The notes under the pieces were generated by a model that searched no databases, was not told the origin of the DNA, and saw only the letters and a list, made by a program, of their open reading frames with translations. DNA of 64,000 nt from Peptoniphilaceae bacterium (GTDB lineage: Bacteria; Bacillota; Clostridia; Tissierellales; Peptoniphilaceae): positions 1 through 64,000 of the forward strand of contig CAJUSY010000023.1 of NCBI GenBank assembly GCA_910589545.1, in the 5' to 3' direction. The number at the start of each line of letters is the position of its first letter. The stretch's first letter is position 1. The position numbers and the translations under genes were made by a program. Of the stretch, positions 36,406-44,556 are shown in pieces.

Positions 36406-37149
36406 TTAATCTTCTAGAGTATAAGTTACAGCTACATAAGTTCCATCTTCTGGAAGAACATCAGGGTTACCAGTAAATTTAACTTCGTTTCTCTTTTCTA
36501 CAGCTCCATTAGTGTAAGTTGTATTAGAAATAATTCCTACTGGACAAGAGTCCAAGCAAGTTAAGCAACCTGTTTTTTTGTTTTTTGCTCTTTCTAAGTT
36601 TCCACCAAATCTAAAATCAATTTTCTTTCCGTTACTGTCTTTAATTACTTCGTTAATGTCATAATCTTTTCCAGCGCCTTCCCAAGTTACAGTAGCACCT
36701 ATTTTAGATCCTTCAACGTGAGTTTCAGCTGCATTATCTGGAGTCATATTTTCACCAGGTTTTGCACCGATTTCGATTAATGCGTTGTAGAAATCTTCTG
36801 GAGTAGCATAAGCAGTAAGAACTGATTTTGCTCCGTTACTTCCTTCTGTATTTACAGATGCGTGTCTTGTGTTTTCTGTGAAGTATTTTCCATTTACTGA
36901 AGATAATACTGTTATTTTCTTAGCTTCTTTGTCAACCTTGATTGGGTTTTTCAAAGAAACGCCGTTTACTTCGTCATCTGCTTTCTTTTCTTCTTTGTTT
37001 TCTTCTTTCTTAGAATCATCTTTAGCTTGTTCAGTTGTTTGAGTATTGTTTGTTTCTTCTTTTTTATCGTCTGCTTTTTGTGAACAGCCAGCTAATCCTA
37101 CTACTGCTAGACATAAAAATCCAGCCAATAATTTTTTTCTTAGATTCAT
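36406..37149 (-). CDS. Lipoprotein with YdjY-like domain and a Cys cluster
   Basis: This surface lipoprotein of about 247 residues has a signal peptide ending in the lipobox LAGC, then a highly charged Glu/Lys linker of about 50 residues, then a domain of about 180 residues resembling YdjY-type proteins. Near residue 205 it carries GCLTCLDSCPVG, a ferredoxin-like but incomplete Cys pattern. I use the ATG at 37149, eight bases after GGAGGG; upstream ATGs lack a site. It precedes the TVP38 protein in the same direction. A redox or metal role is suggested by the cysteines, not proven. Confidence 0.75.
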   Translation of the reverse strand: MNLRKKLLAGFLCLAVVGLAGCSQKADDKKEETNNTQTTEQAKDDSKKEENKEEKKADDEVNGVSLKNPIKVDKEAKKITVLSSVNGKYFTENTRHASVNTEGSNGAKSVLTAYATPEDFYNALIEIGAKPGENMTPDNAAETHVEGSKIGATVTWEGAGKDYDINEVIKDSNGKKIDFRFGGNLERAKNKKTGCLTCLDSCPVGIISNTTYTNGAVEKRNEVKFTGNPDVLPEDGTYVAVTYTLED

Positions 37150-37242
37150 AAATAATCCCTCCATTATCAATTTGATTTTATTATATCATATAAGTTTAAT
37201 ACTGTATACAAATTAAAATCAATGAAATATTTTTTAACATTT

Positions 37243-37752
37243 TTAATTCATAATTTTTTTCTTTCCTGTAATATAGTCTTCTAATTTGTATATCAGAAAA
37301 ATATATATCACAGCATTTCCAATCATATGATTAATGTCGAACGGAATTGATGTCATGTATCTTGCAATGAATACATTCATTCCCATGACAGTCATGCATT
37401 CCATCAACGTGATTATAAGTCCATACAAAAATCCCGACACAGACAATGCGATAGTTTTCGTTACCAATGTTTTTTTCAATTTAAATACATTGAAAATTGC
37501 ATAGTTAAATACAGCCAAGATGAAAAAGTCTACCACTTGGAACAAAACCCATATTCCAAACCCAAGCACAAAACTTGTGACTACCATCGTGACTGCATTT
37601 ACAAATAGTGACTCTTTTAGGTTTTTCTCAATTGCAAGTATCAGTATGACATCCGACAAGATTTTTACATTTGGAATAATGTTCAAATAAATTCTTGTCA
37701 GGATGCACACTGCTGATAATATTGCAATTCTAGTCAAATCACTAGTTTTCAT
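37243..37752 (-). CDS. ECF-transporter S-component-like membrane protein
   Basis: This 169-aa protein has five to six membrane helices and the size of a substrate-binding S component of energy-coupling factor vitamin transporters. The N-terminus (MKTSDLTRIAILSAVCILTR) fits that family. Its start overlaps the stop of the DUF4430 lipoprotein gene by one base. DUF4430-like domains occur in cobalamin-binding proteins, and both genes close a corrinoid operon, so uptake of a corrinoid is the likely job. The ECF ATPases and T component are not in the window. Confidence 0.7.
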   Translation of the reverse strand: MKTSDLTRIAILSAVCILTRIYLNIIPNVKILSDVILILAIEKNLKESLFVNAVTMVVTSFVLGFGIWVLFQVVDFFILAVFNYAIFNVFKLKKTLVTKTIALSVSGFLYGLIITLMECMTVMGMNVFIARYMTSIPFDINHMIGNAVIYIFLIYKLEDYITGKKKIMN

Positions 37753-38198
37753 TACTTCATTTCTTGAAATTTGAATTCTATCTTGTCGTTTTCGTTAACT
37801 TTGTAATCGCCGATTCCTACTTCTGCCATTTTGTCGTTAACATAGTACATCCAGTATTGTTTCTTAGCTGGATCTTGTTTTACGCCTTCTAATTCAGTCA
37901 TCATACCTTTTTCAAAAACTGCTTTGTGATTTTTTTCAAGGTAAGATTGCAAGTTTTCATCTTTTTTGATTTCTGCATCTTCTTTTAAGATTTCTTTGTT
38001 GTTAACTTCATCCATTACAACGATTGAAACCTTAGTAGCTTCACTCTCAGATGCTTTTTCTTCTGCTTTGTTTTCGTCTGTTTTTGCTTGTTCTTGTGTT
38101 TGTTCTGTTTTTTGTGGTTCTTCGGCCTTATCTTTGTCAGCGTTACAAGCTGTCAATGAGAACACAAGCATCATTAATACCAATAATTTTTTCTTCAT
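37752..38198 (-). CDS. DUF4430 lipoprotein, probable corrinoid-binding
   Basis: This lipoprotein of about 148 residues has a signal peptide ending in SLTAC, a Glu/Lys/Gln-rich linker and a C-terminal DUF4430-like domain of about 95 residues. The domain has the typical end QYWMYYVNDKMAEVGIGDY; this domain is related to the C-terminal domain of transcobalamin-like proteins. The start at 38198 is chosen because the GGAGAG site is eight bases upstream. It lies between the activator and the S-component gene with overlaps, so it would capture a corrinoid outside the membrane for the carrier. Ligand is inferred. Confidence 0.75.
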   Translation of the reverse strand: MKKKLLVLMMLVFSLTACNADKDKAEEPQKTEQTQEQAKTDENKAEEKASESEATKVSIVVMDEVNNKEILKEDAEIKKDENLQSYLEKNHKAVFEKGMMTELEGVKQDPAKKQYWMYYVNDKMAEVGIGDYKVNENDKIEFKFQEMK

Positions 38199-38200
38199 AA

Positions 38201-39778
38201 TCATCTCTCCTTTGGAAATTCCATCGCCTTAGCGAATATTTTTTCGTAGTCCTTTGTCATTGATAATTCTATATAATTCATATCTTCAGCAAGAGTGGAC
38301 ATTTCTTCCTTTATTTTATCGTTCATTAAACACATGTACGCTCCTATTAAAGATGAATTACCTACATAACTTATTTTGGATTCAATTTCGTAAGGCAGAA
38401 TTCCCACACCTACTATTGAAGATGGTTTCAAATGACTTCCGAATTGTCCTGCGACAATACATTCGTTCAAATCGGAAATATCCAATCCCTCTTCATCCAA
38501 AAGTTTTATAAAACCAGAAAGTATCGCTCCTTTTGCAAGCTGTACTTGTCTGATATCAGATTGTGTGATAACAAGTTCATCAGTCATCATGAACTCTCTT
38601 TTGTTATCCACAATTCTAACCAAATCTTTTCTAAAATCATCGACAGAGTTTGGATCTATAATCCTACCTCTCTTATTGACGATTTTATTTCTAACAATTT
38701 CGCTGATTACAGCAAGAATACCACTACCACAAATTCCTTTTGCAGGTTTGTCGCCGATTGTTTGTAATTTGACGTTTGACCCGTCAATGACAACATCTTC
38801 AATGGCTCCTTGTTCTGCTCTCATTCCACAGTTTATATTCATACCTTCAAGTGCAGGACCAGCTGCACAAGAACAACAGTACAATTTTTCGTTAGTCTTC
38901 AAAACTATCTCGCCGTTCGTACCAATGTCGATAAACAAAGTGTTTTCTCTGTTTCTCATGTCGGTAACATAAGCACCCGCCACAATATCTGCTCCTATAT
39001 ATGCAGAAACATTTGGCAATGTGTAAAGTTTTGCATCCAAATTAAGTCCGATGTCTTCACATTTCAAAGTCTTCGCTTCAGTGAACACTGGTTTGTATGG
39101 GAATTTCCCCAAGCTTCTTGCATCTACTCCCAAAAGCATATGAATCATCGTAGTATTCGCCGCAATGTCAACTTCTTTGATGTCTTTTCTGTCGATTTTT
39201 GATTCGACAATCATTTTGTCAATAAGTTTGTTCATAGAACTTACAATGCTGTGTTGGAGAATTTTCGCTGCATTTTCATTTTCAAATTCAAACGTAATTC
39301 TCGTAAGAACATCCAAGCCGTACTTTGTTTGCGCATTAAGCGCGGAGTTTTTCGCGATGATGTCTCCAGTTTTCAAATCTACTAAATTCATGCACACAGT
39401 TGTAGTACCAATGTCCACGCAAATCCCGTAACCGTCTCTGTATTGTTTTTCAAATTCTGGCATGTCTCCTGAATCGAGTACATCTATGGAGCTGTTTTCG
39501 CTTAATGTTTCCACGATAACATCTCCACTCATTGTTACTGCACAAGAAAGCCTGATGCCGTTTTCGATTTCTTCTTTTTTCAAAAGTCTTTTTTCGGTAT
39601 CAGTAATTTCGTTGACATTTCCTTCTACAACTTTTATCTTACACTTTCCGCAAGTTAACTTACCATTGCAAGAGTTGTCGATGTAGATGTCGTTTTCAAG
39701 CAATGCATTCATCAAATTGTAGCTTTTGTCGTCTTCTAATTCAATTGTTCTGTTTAAATTATTAATTCTTATCTTCAT
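38201..39778 (-). CDS. RACo-like corrinoid activation protein (2Fe-2S ferredoxin plus ASKHA domain)
   Basis: Proteins of this type use ATP to reduce inactive Co(II) corrinoid back to Co(I) in methyl-transfer systems. The 525-aa product begins with a 2Fe-2S ferredoxin domain whose ligands lie in SCNGKLTCGKC (about residues 36-46) and LSCAV (about 77). The linker leads into the ASKHA/DUF4445 region with two phosphate loops (CVDIGTTTVCMN and LFIDIGTNGEIV) and GICGSGILAV. It overlaps the methyltransferase gene upstream by 17 bp and the lipoprotein gene closely follows. All parts expected of an activator are present. Confidence 0.9.
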   Translation of the reverse strand: MKIRINNLNRTIELEDDKSYNLMNALLENDIYIDNSCNGKLTCGKCKIKVVEGNVNEITDTEKRLLKKEEIENGIRLSCAVTMSGDVIVETLSENSSIDVLDSGDMPEFEKQYRDGYGICVDIGTTTVCMNLVDLKTGDIIAKNSALNAQTKYGLDVLTRITFEFENENAAKILQHSIVSSMNKLIDKMIVESKIDRKDIKEVDIAANTTMIHMLLGVDARSLGKFPYKPVFTEAKTLKCEDIGLNLDAKLYTLPNVSAYIGADIVAGAYVTDMRNRENTLFIDIGTNGEIVLKTNEKLYCCSCAAGPALEGMNINCGMRAEQGAIEDVVIDGSNVKLQTIGDKPAKGICGSGILAVISEIVRNKIVNKRGRIIDPNSVDDFRKDLVRIVDNKREFMMTDELVITQSDIRQVQLAKGAILSGFIKLLDEEGLDISDLNECIVAGQFGSHLKPSSIVGVGILPYEIESKISYVGNSSLIGAYMCLMNDKIKEEMSTLAEDMNYIELSMTKDYEKIFAKAMEFPKER

Positions 39779-40787
39779 AATCGTAATTCTTAGATGCTGT
39801 TATTATTGATTTCAAATTTTCAAGTGGCGATCTCATACCTATTCCACAAGCTGGAGACAGGATATTTGATCCGTTGTTTACTGATATTTTAGCTAGTTTT
39901 TGAATTTTTTCACTGTCTGAATATTCAAGCGCATAAGTCGACACATTGCCCATCAACACGTGATGCTTCAAAACTTTCTTCGCATCTTTCAAAGATACGA
40001 TTGAGTCGAAGCTCAAGCAATCAGAGTGAATGTCGTTGCACAAATCAAGTACAGGAGTCATTCTTCCACATATGTGAACAATTTTTGGAACGTCTTTTAT
40101 TTCATCTAAAAACTTATTCAAATATTGCACAGTGAATTCTTTGAAGAATTTAGGACCCATAATTTCACCAGTACCAGAAGGATCTGAAACTGCGATAACA
40201 TCTGCTCCTGCGTCTATTTGTCTATTCGCAAATTCTATTAAATGATCTGTCACATAATCCATAAATTCGTGAACTCTTTGTGGGTCTTTTCTAAGAGCCT
40301 TGTAGTATTTTACAGAATCCATTATTGATGATGCAGTGCTAACAGGTCCTGTGATATTTCCGATAATTGGGGCATTTTTTTCTTCGTCCTTCAAGATTTT
40401 AATAGCCTCAATCACGATATCACTTCTGGAATCTTCCTTCTTGAAATCTTTTATCTTTTCCCAATCTTTGATATTATCGAATGCGTATTCAATAACGTGT
40501 GGTTCATAAATTTCATTTCCAAAATCGACAACAGAACCCATATCTTCAGCTTCAATCGTCATGCAAAATGGAACTCCGATATTCTCAAAAATTTTCTCGT
40601 CGTAGATAGCTTTTGCCAAATCAGCCATTTTCCTAGCATCCAAGTGAGCTTCTGGAAGATAGATATCTTTCAATTCCATTAGCTCTTTGGATATCATATT
40701 CATCATTCCACCCGGACAAATCACAGGAATTCTATCGATGAAAATATGATTTAAAGCATTTTTTAACCTATCTTTTTCATTAATCAT
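39762..40787 (-). CDS. UroD/MtaA-family corrinoid methyltransferase
   Basis: The protein has the uroporphyrinogen decarboxylase/MtaA fold, in which a zinc-activated thiol or substrate exchanges a methyl group with a corrinoid. The 341-aa product (from ATG 40787, with AGG six bases upstream) has zinc ligands in the pattern of MtaA: His and Cys in VHICGRM (about residues 238 and 240) and a distant Cys in SPACGIG (about 314). It sits between the corrinoid protein and the activator genes. True heme UroD is unlikely, since the MtaA-type zinc residues are present and no heme genes are near. Confidence 0.87.
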   Translation of the reverse strand: MINEKDRLKNALNHIFIDRIPVICPGGMMNMISKELMELKDIYLPEAHLDARKMADLAKAIYDEKIFENIGVPFCMTIEAEDMGSVVDFGNEIYEPHVIEYAFDNIKDWEKIKDFKKEDSRSDIVIEAIKILKDEEKNAPIIGNITGPVSTASSIMDSVKYYKALRKDPQRVHEFMDYVTDHLIEFANRQIDAGADVIAVSDPSGTGEIMGPKFFKEFTVQYLNKFLDEIKDVPKIVHICGRMTPVLDLCNDIHSDCLSFDSIVSLKDAKKVLKHHVLMGNVSTYALEYSDSEKIQKLAKISVNNGSNILSPACGIGMRSPLENLKSIITASKNYDYEDKN

Positions 40788-40794
40788 TTCTATC

Positions 40795-41448
40795 CTACTT
40801 ATCTTTTCCAACTAATTTCTTAGCAGCTTCTACAGCTTCTACAGCATTTTCAGTGTAAGAATCCGCGCCGATTTTATCAGCAAATGATTGAGATATAGGT
40901 CCTCCACCAATCATAACCTTAAATCTGTCTCTAAGACCTTGTTCTTTTAACATTTCGATAACTTTACCCATGTTGTCCATAGTAGTTGTCATTAAAGTTG
41001 ACATACAAATCAAATCAGCGTCGTTTTCGACTGCTGCATCAATGAAGTTTTGTAATTTAACATCACGACCCAAATCAATCATCTTAAATCCTGCAGTTTG
41101 CATCATCAATTTTACCAAGTTTTTGCCGATATCATGAGTATCTCCTTCAACAACTCCGATAACTCCAACTCCCAGAATGTCATCGTCGTTCATTTCTACA
41201 TATTTTTGTAAAACGTCCAAACCAGCATACATTGCATCACTGCAAAGCAAAATATCTGTGATGAAATATTCTTCTTCATCAAAAAGCTTACTTGCTTGTT
41301 GCATACCTTTGATAAGTCCGTCGAAGATACCTTGTTTAGCATCAAATCCCTTGTCTATATATTCTTGGCACACATCTGCGATGTCTTCATCTTCCATTTC
41401 TACTACCATTTCTGCCATTTTATCTAAATATTCTTGTTGAGTTTCCAT
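40795..41448 (-). CDS. Corrinoid protein (methyltransferase cognate, MtaC/MtbC type)
   Basis: This 217-aa carrier holds the cobalamin whose cobalt accepts and donates the methyl group. The N-terminal four-helix cap covers about residues 1-90, followed by the Rossmann B12-binding domain. The cobalt-ligating histidine is His105 in GDTHDIGKN, with the downstream MSTLMTTTM and MIGGGPIS loops that hold the nucleotide tail. It is the only corrinoid protein in the cluster, so all three UroD-type proteins here must share it or use one encoded elsewhere. The genes on both sides are 2-8 bp away. Confidence 0.93.
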   Translation of the reverse strand: METQQEYLDKMAEMVVEMEDEDIADVCQEYIDKGFDAKQGIFDGLIKGMQQASKLFDEEEYFITDILLCSDAMYAGLDVLQKYVEMNDDDILGVGVIGVVEGDTHDIGKNLVKLMMQTAGFKMIDLGRDVKLQNFIDAAVENDADLICMSTLMTTTMDNMGKVIEMLKEQGLRDRFKVMIGGGPISQSFADKIGADSYTENAVEAVEAAKKLVGKDK

Positions 41449-41449
41449 G

Positions 41450-42232
41450 TTACCTCCTAATTATAATCTCATTTATTTTTTTGAATTTTTTTTCTGACAA
41501 ATTCATACATCTGTCGCCGAAAATCTTGTGTTCTCCTTCAAACAAAAAGTCCACGTATCTTTGTTCTTCGTCATTTTCAATAGGCTTAAACTCTGCTTTA
41601 TCCAAGCTTATCAACGCCATCGTTGATTTTGGGCATAAGTGAAAATTAAATGGCTTGTCGATATTTTGAATATCTTCCAAAAATTTCATCAAAAACTCGT
41701 CCACATATAACTGCATTTGCTTAGGACCAATAATATCTGCACCCGCCAAACTATCGGAAAAACTAATCAATTGTATTCCACTGTCAACCAATTTTTCGAT
41801 ATATTCCACCAAAGCTTTTCTGATTTCATCATAAAGTTCAACGATTTTATCGTGTTTTTTCCTAAAAGATCTGAAAACCACCTCAGAACTTGCCAAGTTA
41901 TCTAATATAACCAATGGACCAGCTACCTCAACAATTACTCTTTTATCGTCCTTCATCTTGTCAATTGCTTCAAACAAAGCTTTGACATGTTTTTGATTGT
42001 AATCAAAATCAATCACAATATCATCCACATTATCGTACTTGTACTTGCTGACTTTTCCAAGTTCTGCAACAGCACCCATGGCTTCTGATTCTAATGTAGA
42101 AGACATCGGAATACTCGCATAGTCTCTGTCCTTGAAATGTTCTACCAAACAGTCTGCATCTTCAAATAATCCTGGATCAGTTATGGGTGTCGTCTCCATT
42201 ATAATACAATCATAAGTTCCAACTTTAGCCAT
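41450..42232 (-). CDS. Short, divergent UroD/MtaA-like protein
   Basis: This 260-aa protein is clearly shorter than the two other UroD-family members (341 and 357). It keeps the zinc pattern: His198 and Cys200 in FHLCPKS and Cys242 in GDRCMN, plus the barrel segments DSGIQLISFSDSLAGADIIGP and VEVAGPLVIL. The N-terminal about 80 residues of the family are reduced. It overlaps the GTPase gene by 8 bp and is followed 2 bp later by the corrinoid protein. It may be the substrate-side methyltransferase of the system, but this is inference. Confidence 0.75.
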   Translation of the reverse strand: MAKVGTYDCIIMETTPITDPGLFEDADCLVEHFKDRDYASIPMSSTLESEAMGAVAELGKVSKYKYDNVDDIVIDFDYNQKHVKALFEAIDKMKDDKRVIVEVAGPLVILDNLASSEVVFRSFRKKHDKIVELYDEIRKALVEYIEKLVDSGIQLISFSDSLAGADIIGPKQMQLYVDEFLMKFLEDIQNIDKPFNFHLCPKSTMALISLDKAEFKPIENDEEQRYVDFLFEGEHKIFGDRCMNLSEKKFKKINEIIIRR

Positions 42233-43103
42233 TATTCACCTCGATTATTACAAAATCATCGCTATCAGATAACGAATCTGATACTTCTAATCCGCTCAAA
42301 GTTTTGCTAACGAAAACTTTCTTATCTGCAATCTCTACATTTCCCTTCGCTCTCACGATACTTTTTGAATCCAAAAATTTTCCCAAATCTTCTTTTGAAT
42401 TGAATTTCAATTTCTTTTGAACATTGGTCTTAAACTTAGAATCCTCGTGAGAATGTTCACCGTGGTCGTGATGATGGTGTTTGCCACAGCATTTGTGACC
42501 GCCGCCGTGACAACAACATTTGTGCTTGTCTTCTTTCTTGTTGTCCTCAAATTCACTTACAATATCTGCTGGATTTATCTTTCTGAAATCTTCCTTATGA
42601 ATAATTGCATGCTTGTTAAATTGTTCGATTGACTTCTTCACTTCGTCGATTTTTTCTTCTTCCAAGTTTTCAATGTTCGTTATGTATATAATATCAGCGT
42701 TTTTTATTTGATCATTGAAAAATTCTCCGAAATCATCGTGAAAACAAATGTAACTGTCGCAATCGACAATTGTCACACATTTTTGGATTTGCAAATTTTC
42801 TTCGTCTTTCAAAACTTCCAATATATCCGTTAGCTTCGCAACTCCTGTCGGCTCAATTATGATGTACTCAAATTGGTCTTTGTCGATTTTGTGAATAATT
42901 TCCTTAAAATCGCTCTTCAATCCACAGCAAATACATCCCGAATTGATTTCAATTATATCGTCGTTTTTAATCAACATTGAATCAATACTCACATCACCAA
43001 ATTCATTCTCCAATACCAAAGTATTTTTGGAAAAACCCAAAATGTGATTGATAAATGTTGTCTTGCCTGAACCTAAAAATCCCGACACTATTATTGTTTT
43101 CAT
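42225..43103 (-). CDS. COG0523 (CobW/YjiA-type) GTPase with Cys/His-rich insert
   Basis: COG0523 GTPases deliver metal ions to client proteins. The protein (about 292 residues) has the P-loop GFLGSGKTTF, the metal motif CxCC in NSGCICCGLK, the Walker B-type IIIEPTGVAK, and between the GTPase and C-terminal domains a 26-residue Cys/His-rich insert (about residues 194-219, with HKCCCHGGGHKCC followed by HHHHDHGEHSH). The ATG at 43103 has a better-placed site than the one four codons earlier. It is the first gene of the corrinoid operon, so zinc delivery to the UroD-type enzymes, or cobalt handling, is the likely job. Confidence 0.9.
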   Translation of the reverse strand: MKTIIVSGFLGSGKTTFINHILGFSKNTLVLENEFGDVSIDSMLIKNDDIIEINSGCICCGLKSDFKEIIHKIDKDQFEYIIIEPTGVAKLTDILEVLKDEENLQIQKCVTIVDCDSYICFHDDFGEFFNDQIKNADIIYITNIENLEEEKIDEVKKSIEQFNKHAIIHKEDFRKINPADIVSEFEDNKKEDKHKCCCHGGGHKCCGKHHHHDHGEHSHEDSKFKTNVQKKLKFNSKEDLGKFLDSKSIVRAKGNVEIADKKVFVSKTLSGLEVSDSLSDSDDFVIIEVNNG

Positions 43104-43219
43104 ATTATCACCCATCCTAATTTTATCATATTAGATATTGAATACCTCTCAAATCATAATCATTTATTGGATATTCAAATAAATCAATTTTCTATGTTGG
43201 ATAAAGTAAATGCTTTATC

Positions 43220-43298
43220 ATGTTAAGTTTTTATGATTATTACAAGATTAATATCCTGGATTTATGTTAAGAAATCATGATCTTAGCAAGATTTTATT
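43220..43298. promoter_or_regulatory. Tandem direct repeats in the divergent corrinoid promoter region
   Basis: Two 35-bp units start at 43220 and 43264 and share ATGTTAAG, ATGAT and CAAGATT at identical spacing, 44 bp (about four helical turns) apart. They lie in the 379-bp AT-rich gap between the two divergent corrinoid transcripts. No cobalamin riboswitch is recognisable. TATAAT at 43450-43455 precedes the plus-strand gene. Confidence 0.55.
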
Positions 43299-43482
43299 TT
43301 TTGATTAATATTTTTTAATATCCAAATTGATTTTGATAAAATTTTATTTAATTCAAATGAATAATAACAACCACTTATAGAATATTTCAATAAATGAAGT
43401 GATTTTTATATGATAGAATTAATTTGAAAATTATTGCAATTTTATTTTTATAATATGTGTAAAATTTAAAAGGAGGATTTAT

Positions 43483-44556
43483 ATGTTCAAAGATGAGATG
43501 ACTCCAAAGGAGAGAATGGAGGCTTTCTCAAAAGGTGAAGAAATGGATAGAATTCCAGTTGTTCCAGATATGGGTGTAACAATGAGTGATTATCTTGGAT
43601 ACAAAACTTGGGATTATTATTCAAATTCTGATGTAATAGCAGACACTGAAGTAGCTTTGTTTAAGAGATTTTATCACGATTCCATCAGTGTGTCCACTAC
43701 TTTAAGAGGAATGGCAGAAGCCATGGGAACTGAAATTTGGTATCCAGAAGACAGTATTTCACAATTAAAAGATCCAGTTGTGAAAAAGGTTGAAGATATC
43801 GAAAAGTTAAAAATCATCAATCCATTAAAAGATGGAAAGCTACCAGTGTTGATAGAAGCATTGGAAAAAATCAGAGATCAAGTCGGAGATGTTGCATCAA
43901 TCGGCGCTGCAATGACTGGACCATTCTCTGTAGCCGCAAGTGTTTTGGGTACTGAAACTTTACTTCGTTGGATGGTTAAAAAAAAGGATGCCGTTCATAA
44001 AATTATGGATATCATAACTATTAACAACGGAGAATACATTAAGGAAGTTGGTAGTAGAGGATTTGGAATGGGATTTGCCGATCCAGTTTCCAGTACTACT
44101 TTGATTCGTAAGAAACAATTCGAAGAATTTTCACTTCCATATTTAAAAAGAAATATTGCAGATGTTAAAAAATACTGCGGTTCTTCTGCAGGTTTGCATA
44201 TTTGTGGTGATTCTAAAGATTTGTGGCCACTATTAAAAGATTCTGGAATTGGTAACTTCTCATTGGATAACTGCGAAAGTTTATTGGAAGCTAAGGAAAT
44301 TCTTGGTAACGACATTGTTATCACAGGAAATGTTCCTCCAGTAGATGTTATGTATTTGGGAAATACTGAAGATGTTAAAAAATCTGTAAAAGAATGTATC
44401 GACATCGGTTATGATTCTCCATGCGGATATGTGTTATCTACAGGTTGTCAAATTCCAAAAGGAACAAAATTAGAAAATATTGATGCGTTCATGGAATATG
44501 GACGTGAATTTGGAAATTATAAAAGATTAAAGGAGCTAAAAAATGAAACCAAATAA
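43483..44556 (+). CDS. UroD-family methyltransferase, divergent unit
   Basis: This 357-aa UroD/MtaA-family enzyme has zinc ligands His239 and Cys241 (LHICGDS) and Cys322 (STGCQIP), along with GAAMTGPFSVAASVLG and GFADPVSSTTLI. It begins with a good AAGGAGG site and is divergently transcribed from the seven-gene corrinoid operon. It overlaps the carrier gene that follows by 14 bp. The pairing with a transporter suggests that this enzyme starts or finishes the pathway by handling the imported substrate or the final methyl acceptor. Confidence 0.87.
   Translation: MFKDEMTPKERMEAFSKGEEMDRIPVVPDMGVTMSDYLGYKTWDYYSNSDVIADTEVALFKRFYHDSISVSTTLRGMAEAMGTEIWYPEDSISQLKDPVVKKVEDIEKLKIINPLKDGKLPVLIEALEKIRDQVGDVASIGAAMTGPFSVAASVLGTETLLRWMVKKKDAVHKIMDIITINNGEYIKEVGSRGFGMGFADPVSSTTLIRKKQFEEFSLPYLKRNIADVKKYCGSSAGLHICGDSKDLWPLLKDSGIGNFSLDNCESLLEAKEILGNDIVITGNVPPVDVMYLGNTEDVKKSVKECIDIGYDSPCGYVLSTGCQIPKGTKLENIDAFMEYGREFGNYKRLKELKNETK

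Noticed and set aside
43116..43482. Cobalamin riboswitch before the corrinoid operons
   Set aside because: I looked for a B12-box-like conserved core and the usual stems and found only AT-rich sequence and direct repeats.
39762..44556. Heme biosynthesis because of UroD-family similarity
   Set aside because: All three proteins have the His-x-Cys plus distant Cys zinc pattern of MtaA-type methyltransferases and sit with a corrinoid protein and its activator. No other heme gene is present.
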